A DNA stretch of 64,000 nt from Asparagopsis taxiformis (GCA_030407315.1 JALQPE010000132.1:1-64000); one strand, 5' to 3'; positions 49,864 through 60,277 are shown, counted from the first letter of the stretch. The notes: a model not told the origin generated them from the letters alone. Numbers and translations: made by a program.

Positions 49864-51141
49864 ATGGGAGTTCCTGGTATCACGTTTATGCTTCTTCTCT
49901 TCATGACCTCCGTTCAATCTGTACTAATTGGTCCCTGGAAGCGAACGACGTTAAATAATACCGATTTTGCTATCAACGAGCAATTCTCACTCAGCATGGA
50001 TGGAATACGAATTCGCAGAGCACCAAGTATGCGGAGGTGGGAAACAAGTTCAAGGTCATCACATGAGCCCTTGAACAGCACTAAAACCTCACTGAATGAC
50101 GCACGCAAAACAGACAGCATGGTTACCTTGCTTGAATGGAAGAAAAATTACGTAGAACAAAATCGTGAATATTTGGCTCGAGGTGGAGAAAGTCACGCGT
50201 GTGTTATACGGCAGGACACAATGCGTCGCAGATGTTGTCTTGAAAAGGTCCGAAGCGAGTCGCACAATGAGTCGATTCATGAGAAAGTGATGTACTGCGA
50301 ATGGTTCGCAACCACATATTTTCTCAATTCTATGCGAGATTCTTTGTATCTCTACGACGATGAAAACAAAGAACTGGAAGCAAAGTTGAAACTCATTGAA
50401 CGTCAGACATCTCAGCCGAGAAATGACGGTTCTTTGCGTATAATTTCAGATCTGAATAGTAACGTTGCAACAGAGGACGTGTCACGTCACCGGGCACGGA
50501 GACGTAACAGACGATGCAGAAAACGGGACTGGAGACGCAGGAATCGGCGAAGAGTGCAAACGTGCATGAGAGAAAGAAAGCAGATGATGCAGGAAAGACT
50601 GACGCTCTTTCTGGTAGAATTGAAGAAAATCGAATTGCTACTCATTTCTGAAACAGTGGAAGAAACAGAACAAGAAGATCTGACATTCTTCCAGATCTCT
50701 GCGTACTTATATTTCATGAGACGAGTAACAGATGCCTACTTTAGTAATCGACTGGGAACGTTTTATCACGGGGTCGATAAAGAATGGATGGTATGCGGCG
50801 TAGTGAAGGTAGACAAAACGCGCGCCATATCATCATATTGCACGCCATTGGCACTGGTCGATCCGGAAGCAGCGGAATTGGATCGGGAGCCATTATTCGA
50901 ATGGGAGAGCGGACGCAGCATGATGACTGCATTGGAAGGAAACGTGCCGTTTTCAGCGCGCATGGATCGCATGAAATGGACAATGATACGGCAAAGTGGA
51001 CATTACACCTATGTCAACTTATTCGGTGATGGTATGTGTGCCGGCCTCGATCTGGCGCGAGCGTGCCACGCCTTTTGTTGCGACACATACTTTGCATACA
51101 GCTACTTTTGTAGAACACGCGGTCTCAGCTGTGTTGGTTGA
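49864..51141 (+). CDS. Secreted Arg-rich protein (425 aa), family A
   Basis: ATG 49864 starts a signal peptide (GITFMLLLFMTSVQSV). The mature protein has CCLEK and CEW Cys motifs. A very basic stretch sits at about 205-240 (RHRARRRNRRCRKRDWRRRN), then a helix-rich region, and a block EWMVCGVVKV ... YCTPLALVDPE like that of the secreted protein at 39820-40710. The Cys-rich C-terminus reads CAGLDLARACHAFCC ... YFCRTRGLSC. Several sequons are present. The basic stretch could be a proprotein cleavage region or bind sulfated polysaccharide; both are inference. Its stop lies 28 bp from the stop of the convergent gene at 51170. Confidence 0.65.
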   Translation: MGVPGITFMLLLFMTSVQSVLIGPWKRTTLNNTDFAINEQFSLSMDGIRIRRAPSMRRWETSSRSSHEPLNSTKTSLNDARKTDSMVTLLEWKKNYVEQNREYLARGGESHACVIRQDTMRRRCCLEKVRSESHNESIHEKVMYCEWFATTYFLNSMRDSLYLYDDENKELEAKLKLIERQTSQPRNDGSLRIISDLNSNVATEDVSRHRARRRNRRCRKRDWRRRNRRRVQTCMRERKQMMQERLTLFLVELKKIELLLISETVEETEQEDLTFFQISAYLYFMRRVTDAYFSNRLGTFYHGVDKEWMVCGVVKVDKTRAISSYCTPLALVDPEAAELDREPLFEWESGRSMMTALEGNVPFSARMDRMKWTMIRQSGHYTYVNLFGDGMCAGLDLARACHAFCCDTYFAYSYFCRTRGLSCVG

Positions 51142-51169
51142 CGGTTCAAGTAAATCGACAAATTTATTC

Positions 51170-52417
51170 TCACGAGCGCTGGTCATAGGGCACATAAATG
51201 TATTGCAGAATCGGCTGCCACACACAATACTTGGAGTTGTGCGCTTTGGGCACAATACGATGCGTGATCTTCTTCTTTACACATATCAACTTGCCGTTCG
51301 GCGCGCAGATGTATCGCGGTTCGCAGCGACGACTTCCGCACGTCTCGAGTCTGGAATCGATGAAGAAGTAACACTTGGATTCGGAGCGCGACGGCTCGAT
51401 CTGGCATCGACATGTCTTTGGGCGCACAACATTGCATCGATTCTCACCGTCAACGACAAATCTTCCAAACACACCTGTGGCACCAGGCGCGGTCACGTAC
51501 TCACCACCGTACGAATACGGGAAGCCAAGTGCGCGTGTGACCGGTTTTGACGGTCGAGATGCTGCCTTCCAACGGCAATCATTGAACTTTTGGAAACTGA
51601 AATCAGGCGGATATGGTGTTTTGTATTGAGCAGACACCTTCCATGGACCTTGTGAAGGTTTTGTCACATAGTGTTGCCCCTTGTGGAACACATGTGCGGC
51701 AAAAGGCCCATTGGCTTTCACAGACACAACGTCATTCGGCTTCAAGTCGATTGTAGCTGTGCGAGTGACTTGATCGGAATCAATGAATAGCTTGAGTTTA
51801 CCGTTGAGAAACACCCAGGCCTTGCCATTTGCAGCCACCGTTACTGACGACCTGGTGCAGAAATTATCGCCACCGACGACATATCGGAGGAAGACTATAC
51901 CTTTGCCTGACATGGCTTCTCTCGCCCAGACATATTGTCCTTTTCCCGCTGGAACGCCTTTCGGACCTTGGGGGTGGGTAACGATTGCAGATTGCCACAA
52001 ACATGCAAGACTATAATCGGGTCCCATCCATCCGGTCGAATGATACATCGGTGCGGCACGCCATGAAGATTGGTCAGATGTGTAGATGCGATTGTTGAGA
52101 TTGAAATAAATACCGCGCGCTGCAGCGGTATTCTTGCCTTTGATTGCGATAACGTCGCCCTTTTTCACGTGAATGTTCACTGGGTAGACTCGACGCGAGG
52201 ACAAGGCATCCATGGTGTGCTTTCCGTTAATGAACAACCATGCCTTTTCGTGTGCGGCAAACGTTGCAGTGTCGTGATTGGAACGGCTTACATTTGGAAT
52301 GGCACGTAGCTCAGAGGCGTGCTCGGGTTGAGTTTGCAGTGCAGCCGGACGCGTCGAATGGATTAGCGCTGAAAGGGATAGGAACGCTGCGGTGATGCAG
52401 AGCGTTAGGGACATCAT
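51170..52417 (-). CDS. Secreted protein with two tandem lectin-like domains (415 aa)
   Basis: ATG 52417 gives a signal peptide (about residues 1-22). Two related ~120-residue units follow. The first has HEKAWLFINGKHTM, VNIHVKKGDVIAIKGKN and DYSLACLWQSAIV. The second has NGKAWVFLNGKLKL, ATIDLKPNDVVSVKANG and KFNDCRWKAAS. The pattern resembles beta-sandwich galactose-binding or PA14-like carbohydrate-binding folds, with a 'W.F.NG' strand and 'GD.i.ikg' strand. A Cys-rich C-terminal region follows (CRCQIEPSRSESKCYFF ... CGSRRCEPRYIC). It probably acts in the cell wall or outside the cell. The exact family is not established. Confidence 0.65.
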   Translation of the reverse strand: MMSLTLCITAAFLSLSALIHSTRPAALQTQPEHASELRAIPNVSRSNHDTATFAAHEKAWLFINGKHTMDALSSRRVYPVNIHVKKGDVIAIKGKNTAAARGIYFNLNNRIYTSDQSSWRAAPMYHSTGWMGPDYSLACLWQSAIVTHPQGPKGVPAGKGQYVWAREAMSGKGIVFLRYVVGGDNFCTRSSVTVAANGKAWVFLNGKLKLFIDSDQVTRTATIDLKPNDVVSVKANGPFAAHVFHKGQHYVTKPSQGPWKVSAQYKTPYPPDFSFQKFNDCRWKAASRPSKPVTRALGFPYSYGGEYVTAPGATGVFGRFVVDGENRCNVVRPKTCRCQIEPSRSESKCYFFIDSRLETCGSRRCEPRYICAPNGKLICVKKKITHRIVPKAHNSKYCVWQPILQYIYVPYDQRS

Positions 52418-52851
52418 TTTGGATTGCGTCTGGTTGGGGAGCTAACAAAAGCGATAGCCTCTGGGCGCATGTTTATACATTGCATTGGAGTGTTTGAATG
52501 AGTGCAGATGAAAGTTGAGATGATGCTAGGCGGCATTGTGGACAATGAGCGCGCACCCGACCGTTGATGCGGGGAATACGCACAGGGACATTGCGGAAAA
52601 ATTTAGTGCGCGTTGGCGGAGGAGAGTTTACATGGATGGTGGGCGATGTCGTGAGACAAGCGGAGGGTTGGTGCAGAGCTCTATCACGAGCGACATTGGC
52701 GATCAAGTTTTCGTTTACAAGCTGGCATGGTGTGAATATTCAAAGTTGGAATAAATATTTGAAAATTTGGAATGGCGGCGCACTGCAGCTGTGCTCCATC
52801 CAATTTGGCAACGTCATCGACCATAGCAGAAGCTCAGCAGGCCGCAGCAGC
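52418..52851. other. Intergenic, divergent promoters
   Basis: This lies between the lectin-like gene (minus) and the methyltransferase gene (plus). GAATAAATATTTG near 52750 is a possible TATA element about 100 bp before the start at 52852. The plus frame is open upstream but its codons look noncoding. Confidence 0.45.
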
Positions 52852-53535
52852 ATGCAACAATCGACAAGCGCATGGCAAAAGGCACGCAGCTACACTTACG
52901 ACAAACTGATAGGCGGAGTCGCGCAAACATGGTACCACACAACGCTATCGCACATTCCTGAAAACGCGCGCGTCCTCGCGGTGGGCGTCGGAACGGGCGC
53001 GGGATTACTAGCCAACGCGGGTGTGATCCGTGCGAAAACGCTGCGGATCCACGGGATCGACACGGACGAAGCGTACATCCGGCGGTGCGAACAGCTGATC
53101 GAGGCGTCGGATATGCGGGATTTGGTGCGCGTGACACACGACAATATCGCGCAGATGGCGGCGCAAACGTACGATCACGTGTGCTTCTGCGGCAGCATCA
53201 CGACGCTCGACGACGGCGCGGCGGCGCTACGACGCGCGGCCGACGTGCTGGCGGACGCGCGACACGGGCGTGTGCTCGTCGTGCAGACGTTTCAATTGCG
53301 CAAGAATTGGCTGCTGGAATGGGTGCAGCCGCGACTCGCGCATGTCACGTCGGTCGACTTTGGACAGGTCGCTTATGAGGAGGACTTTGAGGAAATGATC
53401 GCGCAGGCTGGGCTGTGTGTGGCGTTTGTTGAGCCCGTGGAGGACGGGAAACGCGTCGATGGCGTCCAGGAAAGTCGGGTGATTGGCGTGAGATTGCGCG
53501 AGGAGGGGAAGCAGGTTTTTGAAAGTGTCGTGTAG
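52852..53535 (+). CDS. Class I SAM-dependent methyltransferase (227 aa)
   Basis: I chose ATG 52852 (MQQSTSAWQKARSY), since recognisable protein starts there, although the frame is open further upstream. The Rossmann-fold SAM site RVLAVGVGTGAGLLAN lies at about 40-55, an acidic residue after strand 2 in IHGIDTDEAY at about 68-77, and the post-III strand VLVVQTF at about 142. The length and simple architecture are typical of small-molecule or ubiquinone/phosphatidylethanolamine-type methyltransferases, but the substrate cannot be told. No signal peptide or membrane segment is present. The gene is much more G+C-rich than its surroundings, especially at third positions. Confidence 0.75.
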   Translation: MQQSTSAWQKARSYTYDKLIGGVAQTWYHTTLSHIPENARVLAVGVGTGAGLLANAGVIRAKTLRIHGIDTDEAYIRRCEQLIEASDMRDLVRVTHDNIAQMAAQTYDHVCFCGSITTLDDGAAALRRAADVLADARHGRVLVVQTFQLRKNWLLEWVQPRLAHVTSVDFGQVAYEEDFEEMIAQAGLCVAFVEPVEDGKRVDGVQESRVIGVRLREEGKQVFESVV

Positions 53536-55044
53536 TGCTACGCGAGAAGTTGGTTTTCATCATTATTGACATTGTGCATTGAAACCAATTATTTGTGTGT
53601 AAACATCCAATCGTCTAGGTTGCTATATTTGAAAATGTGGTTTTTAAATTTTTTTATATTCTGTGCTGTCGATTTCAAATCGAGATTTTCCGCGCAGCTC
53701 GAATACTGCCAAACTAAATTGACTATACCAGTGAACACTAACGCAATATTGGTTGATGTACCCTCGAGGGTACAACACTTTGCTGCACAAACGACAACGA
53801 ATCAATGCACTCGAGGATTTTGGCTCTTCAAAAAACACAAACCAACACTGCTGACGTAGGACGTAGGAAAGGTAGATATTTGTTTGGCAGGGGATTCACA
53901 GACCGGGTTCATGATATGCTTCCAGCAGAGCAGCCGGCGGAGAATCGGTCGCGCCATGCCACCATGTGAGCGTGTAAACGTCGATTGTTGTGATATTAAA
54001 TTTTAGATTGATGCAATCGGATCACATCGCAATGACAAACTGCACTGCACCATCCGAAACGAGAGGACCGGCGCGTTTTTCCTCGCCTGCAGATCCTCCC
54101 CGCAGCTATCGGCTGCCATGCGTTGTGTAAGCAGCCAAATGAGTTGATGCGCGGCACAGCACGGCATCGCTCGTTGGTCTTCTGTAAGCAATACCAATGC
54201 GGCATATGCCCCGTCTTGACGCGTGCCACACGCTACAAATGGTCGGAAAGCCATCTGGATAGGGCCGTCTTGACGACTTGGTACGTTGCAATTTCAAATA
54301 TCGAATCGACGCCATGAATGTTGTCTTTCTTTTGATAGCCAATCGTTTCCTTGCGCCAGTCATTACGCCAATCAGTCACCCAGACGGTTGTTAAAACGTC
54401 CAAATAACTACCGTCTACTGGGCCCCGATTTGAATTACAGCTGTTCATAGTATATAACGTCATCTCGTATGACACGCACCACCAATAGGTCCATGCACCG
54501 TACATGACGCACGATCCCGAACGGTCCCGTCGCCGCCAAATTATCAACAAAGCAACTCAATTTTCGCCCCCATATCAGTATGACAGCGCACAACTGTAAA
54601 CGACGTACACCGCAATTTGATACGGTCCATTCATGCAACATGTGACGGCAGAAACGTATGATCCGCATCCGATACCTACCGTACAGACGAGATGTCAAAC
54701 GTGAGAACCGTTTTGCTGCCATCTAATACCTCGTCACATGTCACTGCTGTCAACGTCTCGGACACGTTCTTAGTGATGGCGTCCCCACGTTGTGCTTCAA
54801 AATCGCGTCCAAACCAACAACGACGCATAATCCACGAGCTGCACTCGCAAGACAGAGCGAGTGAAAAGTATCAATCCAACCGCCATTTCGCCTCTTGTAA
54901 ATCAACTTTGCCCAAACACGCCCGTTTCCGCATCGACTCGATACCCACCCATCACTTTTCACCCCACTCCGTTTTGTACAACGCCGCTTCCAGTCCAATG
55001 CTGTATGCACCTCTTCGCGCAAATCGCTTTCACAATCCAACCAC
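53536..55044. other. Intergenic
   Basis: About 1.5 kb lack a supported gene; ORFs on both strands (for example 53996-54363 minus) overlap one another and lack domain character. A near-palindrome GTACCCTCGAGGGTAC occurs at 53758-53773. Confidence 0.45.
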
Positions 55045-55052
55045 TATATAAA
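55045..55052 (+). promoter_or_regulatory. TATA box of the repeat-peptide gene
   Basis: TATATAAA lies 96 bp upstream of the start codon at 55148, in a pyrimidine-rich, C-rich leader context. Confidence 0.65.
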
Positions 55053-55147
55053 CCCGTCCCAATTCCGTCCACCCAACATCTTCGTCTGCACACCATCCGC
55101 ATCCAGTCTCGCAATTGCCAGTCGTCCTCCCCAATATCATCTGCCAA

Positions 55148-56134
55148 ATGAATTTCTCCGCTCTTCTCCTCCTTTCCCTTCTTGCCGTCGCCACCGCCAT
55201 TCCCACCTCGATTCGTCAGGGTATCCCCTCGGTCCTTCTCCGCCCCCTCGTCCACGGTGACAATGCCGAACAGCTCCGTAAGGAGCGTATGATGCGATAC
55301 AGCGGTGTTGAAAATGACAATGTCTATCTCAAGAACACCGTTCGCCAAGGCATCCCCTCCGTTCTCCTCCGACCTGTTGTCCATGGCGATGACGCCCAAG
55401 CCGTTCGCAAGGAGCGCATGTTGAGATACTCTGTCCGCCAGGGTATCCCGTCTGTCCTTCTGCGACCGCTCGTTCATGGTGACGACTCCGAGTCGCTCAG
55501 GAAGGAGCGTATGATGAGGTACAGTGGTGTCGATAACGATGGTGTCTACATGAAGACCTCTGTTCGTCAGGGTATCCCGTCTGTCCTCCTCCGTCCGCTT
55601 GTCCATGGCGATGACGCCGAGGCTGTGAGGAAGGAACGCATGATGAGGTACAACAGTGGTGAGGACAATACCTTCCTCAAGACTACTGCTCGTCAGGGAA
55701 TTCCTTCAGTGCTCCTTCGTCCCCTTGTCCATGGTGATAACGCCGAAGAAGTGAGGAAGGAGAGGATGCTCCGATACTCGGTGAGGCAGGGTATCCCGTC
55801 TGTATTGCTTCGACCTCTAGTTCATGGCGACAATGCAGAGGAAGTGAGGAAGGAGCGTCTACGCAGGTACACCCAGGAGGATGATGTTTACTTGAAGAAC
55901 ACTGTCCGACAGGGTATTCCATCTGTGCTTCTTCGTCCTATTGTTCATGGGGATGACTCCGAGGCTGTGAGAAAGGAGCGAATGATGAGATACAACAAGG
56001 TAGCAGAGAACTTTGACTACTTGAAGACGAGCGCACGACAAGGTATTCCGTCTGTGCTGCTCCGACCTATCGTGCACGGAGATGATGTGGAGAGTGTGAG
56101 GAAGCAGAAGATCCGAGAGTACAACAGGCTGTAA
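55148..56134 (+). CDS. Secreted tandem-repeat protein, eight RQGIPSVLLRP repeats
   Basis: ATG 55148 starts a signal peptide (NFSALLLLSLLAVATA). The rest of the 328-aa protein is eight copies of a ~29-residue unit, RQGIPSVLLRPLVHGD followed by (D/N)-A-E-x-V-RKER-x-x-R-Y, joined by short acidic spacers with Tyr or Phe. Every unit keeps R-Q at its start and a basic R-K-x-(R/K) near its end. This could be a precursor cut at basic sites to release peptides with N-terminal Gln (possible pyroglutamate), or a structural wall protein. Both are inference. There are no Cys residues in the repeats. The repeats are nearly identical in protein but vary at silent DNA positions, showing selection. A relative is at 56936-58549. 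Confidence 0.8.
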   Translation: MNFSALLLLSLLAVATAIPTSIRQGIPSVLLRPLVHGDNAEQLRKERMMRYSGVENDNVYLKNTVRQGIPSVLLRPVVHGDDAQAVRKERMLRYSVRQGIPSVLLRPLVHGDDSESLRKERMMRYSGVDNDGVYMKTSVRQGIPSVLLRPLVHGDDAEAVRKERMMRYNSGEDNTFLKTTARQGIPSVLLRPLVHGDNAEEVRKERMLRYSVRQGIPSVLLRPLVHGDNAEEVRKERLRRYTQEDDVYLKNTVRQGIPSVLLRPIVHGDDSEAVRKERMMRYNKVAENFDYLKTSARQGIPSVLLRPIVHGDDVESVRKQKIREYNRL

Positions 56135-56935
56135 TCTAATTGATTTTCTTTAGTTTGAGAATGCATGTAGGATCTTGTAAAGAGATTTGAGCAGACGACT
56201 GCATTGTTGTAGTTATGCACCACGACTGCTGTATTTGCATCTGCCCGATGGAAACGTCGATGGTGGAACCCCTTGATTGGTAGTGAGAAACGCTGAGCTG
56301 CTGCGCGTTGTGCTGCGGCTTGGTGAAAAAAGTATGTATGTGTATTGTGCCACGCTGGTAGAAAAGCTGTGGTAATCATGGTTGGATTGGAGTGTGACCG
56401 AAAAAAATTGCAAGCGTTGGGAATGCGGCTAGACGAGATGCATCGCGAGCTGGGAAGCAAAAGTATGAAAAAGGCTGGAGATAAAAATGGTGCGAGCTGC
56501 AGGATGTTTCACCAGGGGAAGTACAAGTATCTGTCGATATGGTTAGTGTTGCGTGATAGAATGACATATTGTCATGCGAGATGCGCATTTCAAAGGCAGT
56601 TTTGTTTCGAAAGGCCGACAGTGTTTGCTCGGGTGTGGTCGTGATGCATTATTTTGCATGGAAATTTGGATGCTCGTGTAGTCGATGATATCTCCAGGAA
56701 ACGCGACGTGTCACGCTGTGTTTCTGCAGTTTGTTGCCGAGCTGTAACTAAACGATGACCGCTCGTCTATGCGCGCGACTCGCCAACCGTTCGGTGGTGC
56801 CAGACGAGCGCAAGGCTGCACCTCGTGTTCGAAAGCCGGTTACAACCAAATGTTGCACACGCAAATTTACACTTTAACACTCACAAATACTACATGGCAA
56901 TCCATACTCATGATAATCTATGTAATGAAAACAAC
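56135..56935. other. Intergenic between the two repeat-peptide genes
   Basis: Convergent 3' regions. A 99-codon ORF (56345-56644) has no support as a gene. No repeats. Confidence 0.45.
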
Positions 56936-58549
56936 TCACGCGAGGTTGTACTCTCTAATCTTTGCTTTGCGAACCTGATCCACGTCTTCGCCGTGCGCAA
57001 TAGGTCGCGCGACGCTAGACGCCACCGCCTGTCGAATAACATTCTCCTTAAAATAAACAGGACGGTCCGCTGTGTAACTCATCATATTTTCCAAATCAAC
57101 CGCCGATTCGTCCTCTTCATTTCCATAGTTGGTAAACACAACCGGGTCTGTCTCACTCTTCTCCTGGCGCACAGTCGTCTCCATGCTCATCGAGTCGTTC
57201 GAGCTGTACTCCTTGATTCGCTCCTTCCGAACCTCTTCCATGTCGTCTCCATGAACTATCGGTCGAACCCTACTCGACGGCATGGCCTGGCGCACAGTAG
57301 TGTCCAATGTATAATCTCTGATTCGTTGCTTTCGAGCCTCTTCCACATCGGCTCCATGAATGACCGGCCTGACGCGACTAGACGGCATGGCCTGGCGCAC
57401 AGTAGTGTCCAATGTATAATCCCTGATTCGTTGCTTTCGAGCCTCTTCCACATCGTCTCCATGAATGACCGGCCTCACACGACTAGACGGCATGGCCTGG
57501 CGCACCGTCGTGTCCAACGTATACCCCATGAGTCTCTCCTTGCGAACCTGCTCCGAATCATCTCCATGGATGGGCGGCCTCACGCGACTAGACGGCATGG
57601 CCTGGCGCACAGTAGTGTCCAATGTATAATCTCTGATTCGTTGCTTTCGAGCCTCTTCCACATCGTCTCCATGAATGACCGGCCTGACGCGACTAGACGG
57701 CATGGCCTGGCGCACAGTAGTGTCCAATGTATAATCTCTGATTCGTTGCTTTCGAGCCTCTTCCACATCGTCTCCATGAATGACCGGCCTCACACGACTA
57801 GACGGCATAGCCTGGCGCACAGTAGTATCCAATGTATAATCTCTGATTCTTTGCTTTCGAGCCTCTTCCACATTGTCTCCATGAACGACCGGCCTCACAC
57901 GACTAGACGGCATGGCCTGGCGCACCGACGTGTCCAATGTGTACCCCATGAGTCTCTCCTTCCGAATCGCCTCCGCGTCGTCACCATGAACGAGCGGCCT
58001 CACTCTACTCGAAGGCATCGGCTGTCGAACGGCTGCATTGTTTGCATACTGCATGACACGCTGTCGATTCACCCAATGCAAGTCGTCGCCATGCACAAGC
58101 GGTCTAGCGACATTGGACGGTCTGGCCTGTCTCGACGCGCTCTCTTCGGCGTACAGACGCAATCTCTCTGTGCGGAGACGCTCCAGATCGTCGCCGTGCA
58201 CAAACGGTCTGGCGAGGATGGAGGGCGTGGCCTGGCGGCGCATGTGGTTGTCATCGACGGTTTCGAAGAGGTCCAGATAGGCCATGAGTCGCTCCCTGCG
58301 GAGACGTTCGATGTCGTCGCCGTGCGTCTGTTGACGCACGGCCACGGACGGGAGCACTTGATGCACGGCGACCGGCTGCTGTTGATGCTGTTGGTAGAGC
58401 AGGATGCGGTTACGACGGACGGTGCGCGCATCGTCGCCATGGATGATGTTGCGCGCGGCGTCGGACGGCGATGGTTGGCGCAGTGTGGGTGCCGCCAAGG
58501 CCAGTGCGACGAGACAGAGATGGATGAGGATGGTGCGATTGGACGCCAT
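56936..58549 (-). CDS. Secreted tandem-repeat protein, thirteen RQxMPSSRVRP-type repeats
   Basis: ATG 58549 begins a signal peptide (TILIHLCLVALALAAP). Thirteen units of about 30-35 residues follow. The last-duplicated ones read RQAMPSSRVRPVIHGDD, then VEEARKQRIRDYTLDTTV. The first four and the last are more diverged. The invariant core, (R/H)Q-x-x-P/A-S...R...HG(D/E/A)D...R...R...Y, is the same as in the protein at 55148-56134, so the two are paralogues that diverged and then amplified separately. The last unit of each gene ends KIREYN. Adjacent units share almost identical DNA, so unequal crossing-over is recent. TATA-like TATATAA lies at 58622-58628 (minus strand). Function is unknown. Confidence 0.8.
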   Translation of the reverse strand: MASNRTILIHLCLVALALAAPTLRQPSPSDAARNIIHGDDARTVRRNRILLYQQHQQQPVAVHQVLPSVAVRQQTHGDDIERLRRERLMAYLDLFETVDDNHMRRQATPSILARPFVHGDDLERLRTERLRLYAEESASRQARPSNVARPLVHGDDLHWVNRQRVMQYANNAAVRQPMPSSRVRPLVHGDDAEAIRKERLMGYTLDTSVRQAMPSSRVRPVVHGDNVEEARKQRIRDYTLDTTVRQAMPSSRVRPVIHGDDVEEARKQRIRDYTLDTTVRQAMPSSRVRPVIHGDDVEEARKQRIRDYTLDTTVRQAMPSSRVRPPIHGDDSEQVRKERLMGYTLDTTVRQAMPSSRVRPVIHGDDVEEARKQRIRDYTLDTTVRQAMPSSRVRPVIHGADVEEARKQRIRDYTLDTTVRQAMPSSRVRPIVHGDDMEEVRKERIKEYSSNDSMSMETTVRQEKSETDPVVFTNYGNEEDESAVDLENMMSYTADRPVYFKENVIRQAVASSVARPIAHGEDVDQVRKAKIREYNLA

Positions 58550-58621
58550 TTTGATGGGCCGATAGGCGAGTAGGAGTGGTGCGATACGTTGGGACGTTTG
58601 CTGGGACTCGTGGGGCGATTG

Positions 58622-58628
58622 TTATATA
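58622..58628 (-). promoter_or_regulatory. TATA box of the second repeat-peptide gene
   Basis: TATATAA on the minus strand, about 75 bp upstream of ATG 58549. Confidence 0.6.
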
Positions 58629-59100
58629 TTGTCGGGTTTTGTGGATTTACAATTGGTTGCGATGGTTGGGATGCACGTCACGCTCGAGCCGATTCGTTTT
58701 ACCTCAACATGATGACAGTTACTTGACAATCTGACATGTGGTCAGAACGTGTACGTGACATATGATGCCGCACACGCTCTTGTCACGTCGTGTAATTACT
58801 TGCGATTCGTCCACGCATGACAACACATCCATACAGCCCATACATGGTACGCAGGTATGGGCCGCACCGTTCATGTTCTCACATGCCATGCTTGCATTTC
58901 TCATTGGTCAAACACACATTGTTCCCCAATCGCCAGGCGCATCTCCATCCCACTACGTGTCACCTAAACCCGTTTGTCCCTTTGTTATCTGTCACCACTT
59001 CAGCCGCCCCTCCAAACCTACATATACTGCACCAGCCCATCATGACCCGACCACTTTCGCCAGTACATCCGCATCAAGCACCTCCTCCATATCGCACGCA
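58629..59100. other. Divergent promoter region
   Basis: Between two secreted-protein genes. CATATACT near 59021 is a weak TATA candidate for the gene at 59101. The plus frame is open upstream of that gene from 58762, but the signal peptide places the start at 59101. Confidence 0.45.
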
Positions 59101-59565
59101 ATGTCTTCAACGCTTATCCTCCTCACACTTCTCGCTCTAGCCCTGCAACTCGCACCAACAGTTGCTGCCCCATCCGCCGCCGTTCTCTGTGCCAGTCGCA
59201 GCGCGCAGGCCGACAAAATCTGCCTCTGTCATCTGCGCAGCATCGCACTGCTCCCGCGCCACAACCCGTCCTCCAGAGCGGTGTGTGCAGCACTTCCGTC
59301 CCAATCCCAACTCCCTTGTGCCGCTTACCGCTACAGTGATGGCTCCGCCCTTTCAGGCGCCCGAGCCATTGACGCCGTGCTCCGCACTGCCTCGATTTGT
59401 CTCGAGCCCTTCCGTGCGTACGCAGATGGTGTGGACGCCGATGATGACTTCAACGACATGCGCTCCATTACGCGCTCCCATCCCCCGCTTGATGTCGCCC
59501 CTGTCAAGCAGGTGGTCGGGGAAGGCAAGTTGATGATGCAGAGAATACGCGGCTATTCCTCATAG
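59101..59565 (+). CDS. Small secreted Cys-containing protein (154 aa)
   Basis: ATG 59101 is the first Met of a strong signal peptide (SSTLILLTLLALALQLAPTV). The mature part has seven Cys residues (LCAS, ICLCH, VCAAL, LPCAAY, SICLEP). It ends PLDVAPVKQVVGEGK, LMMQRIRGYSS. That ending has the same rhythm as the repeat units of its neighbours (RP-x-VHGDD...RKxRIRxY), so it may derive from or share processing with them. The likeness is weak. The gene diverges from the 13-repeat gene. Extracellular; function unknown. Confidence 0.6.
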   Translation: MSSTLILLTLLALALQLAPTVAAPSAAVLCASRSAQADKICLCHLRSIALLPRHNPSSRAVCAALPSQSQLPCAAYRYSDGSALSGARAIDAVLRTASICLEPFRAYADGVDADDDFNDMRSITRSHPPLDVAPVKQVVGEGKLMMQRIRGYSS

Positions 59566-60086
59566 TGTTCGATGTTTTCCTGTATTCTTTTGTAGATTTG
59601 TAAAATTTACTTGCGCCCATGACTTGCCCCGCTTTTGTAGACGAGCCCCTGATGTTGCGTGTTCGGCGACGCCAACACATTTCTCCTCGTCGCACAAGAG
59701 CGACCAACTGCGAGTTTGATTATGATAGAGCACCAGGAATAAAACAGTGTCGGAGATATTCAGACATGTTTTCCCCCAACATGTACACCACAACTCAAAT
59801 GCCTTATTCCGTGGAGGCGGTTGTTTTCAATTGAGCAAAAAGAAAACGAAATGCAACCAAACGTCTCATCATGATACAACACAAAAATTTGTATGCTGCC
59901 CTAAACGAAGAGTGCTCCTAAATACCTCTGCAACGTAATGTCGCCCTCTACTGTGCAGCGAGACACCACATTCGGTGAAAGAGGCGCTTGTGACCTACAG
60001 GGGCTGGAGCCACTTGGCGATACTCTCCATACCGCAAAATGTGCCTTCAGTTTTGTGGCAAAAAATTATACAAGATAGACAAATTT
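59566..60086. other. Intergenic up to the DIRS-like element
   Basis: No gene is seen. It ends in the A/T-rich run that borders the mobile element. Confidence 0.45.
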
Positions 60087-60277
60087 TTAAAACTGCAGGT
60101 ATTCGAAAAAAAATAAAAAAGTTTAAGAACAAGAAATAGATCCTTTAATTTGGACGTACCAGCTACCATATCGTTAACTTGAGTTAGTGTAAGGAATTAC
60201 CCCCTTTTAAAAGGGCAAACTTTATCCAACTCTAAGTCTCCCATACCTTCCTCCAAAATACTGCGTACTTAGTCTGG

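Noticed and set aside
52564..52851. N-terminal extension of the small methyltransferase
   Set aside because: The upstream codons lack protein-like composition and include a likely TATA element; the recognisable protein starts at 52852.
56345..56644. 99-codon ORF between the two repeat-peptide genes
   Set aside because: No signal peptide, no repeat motif and no homologous feature; it lies in convergent 3' regions.
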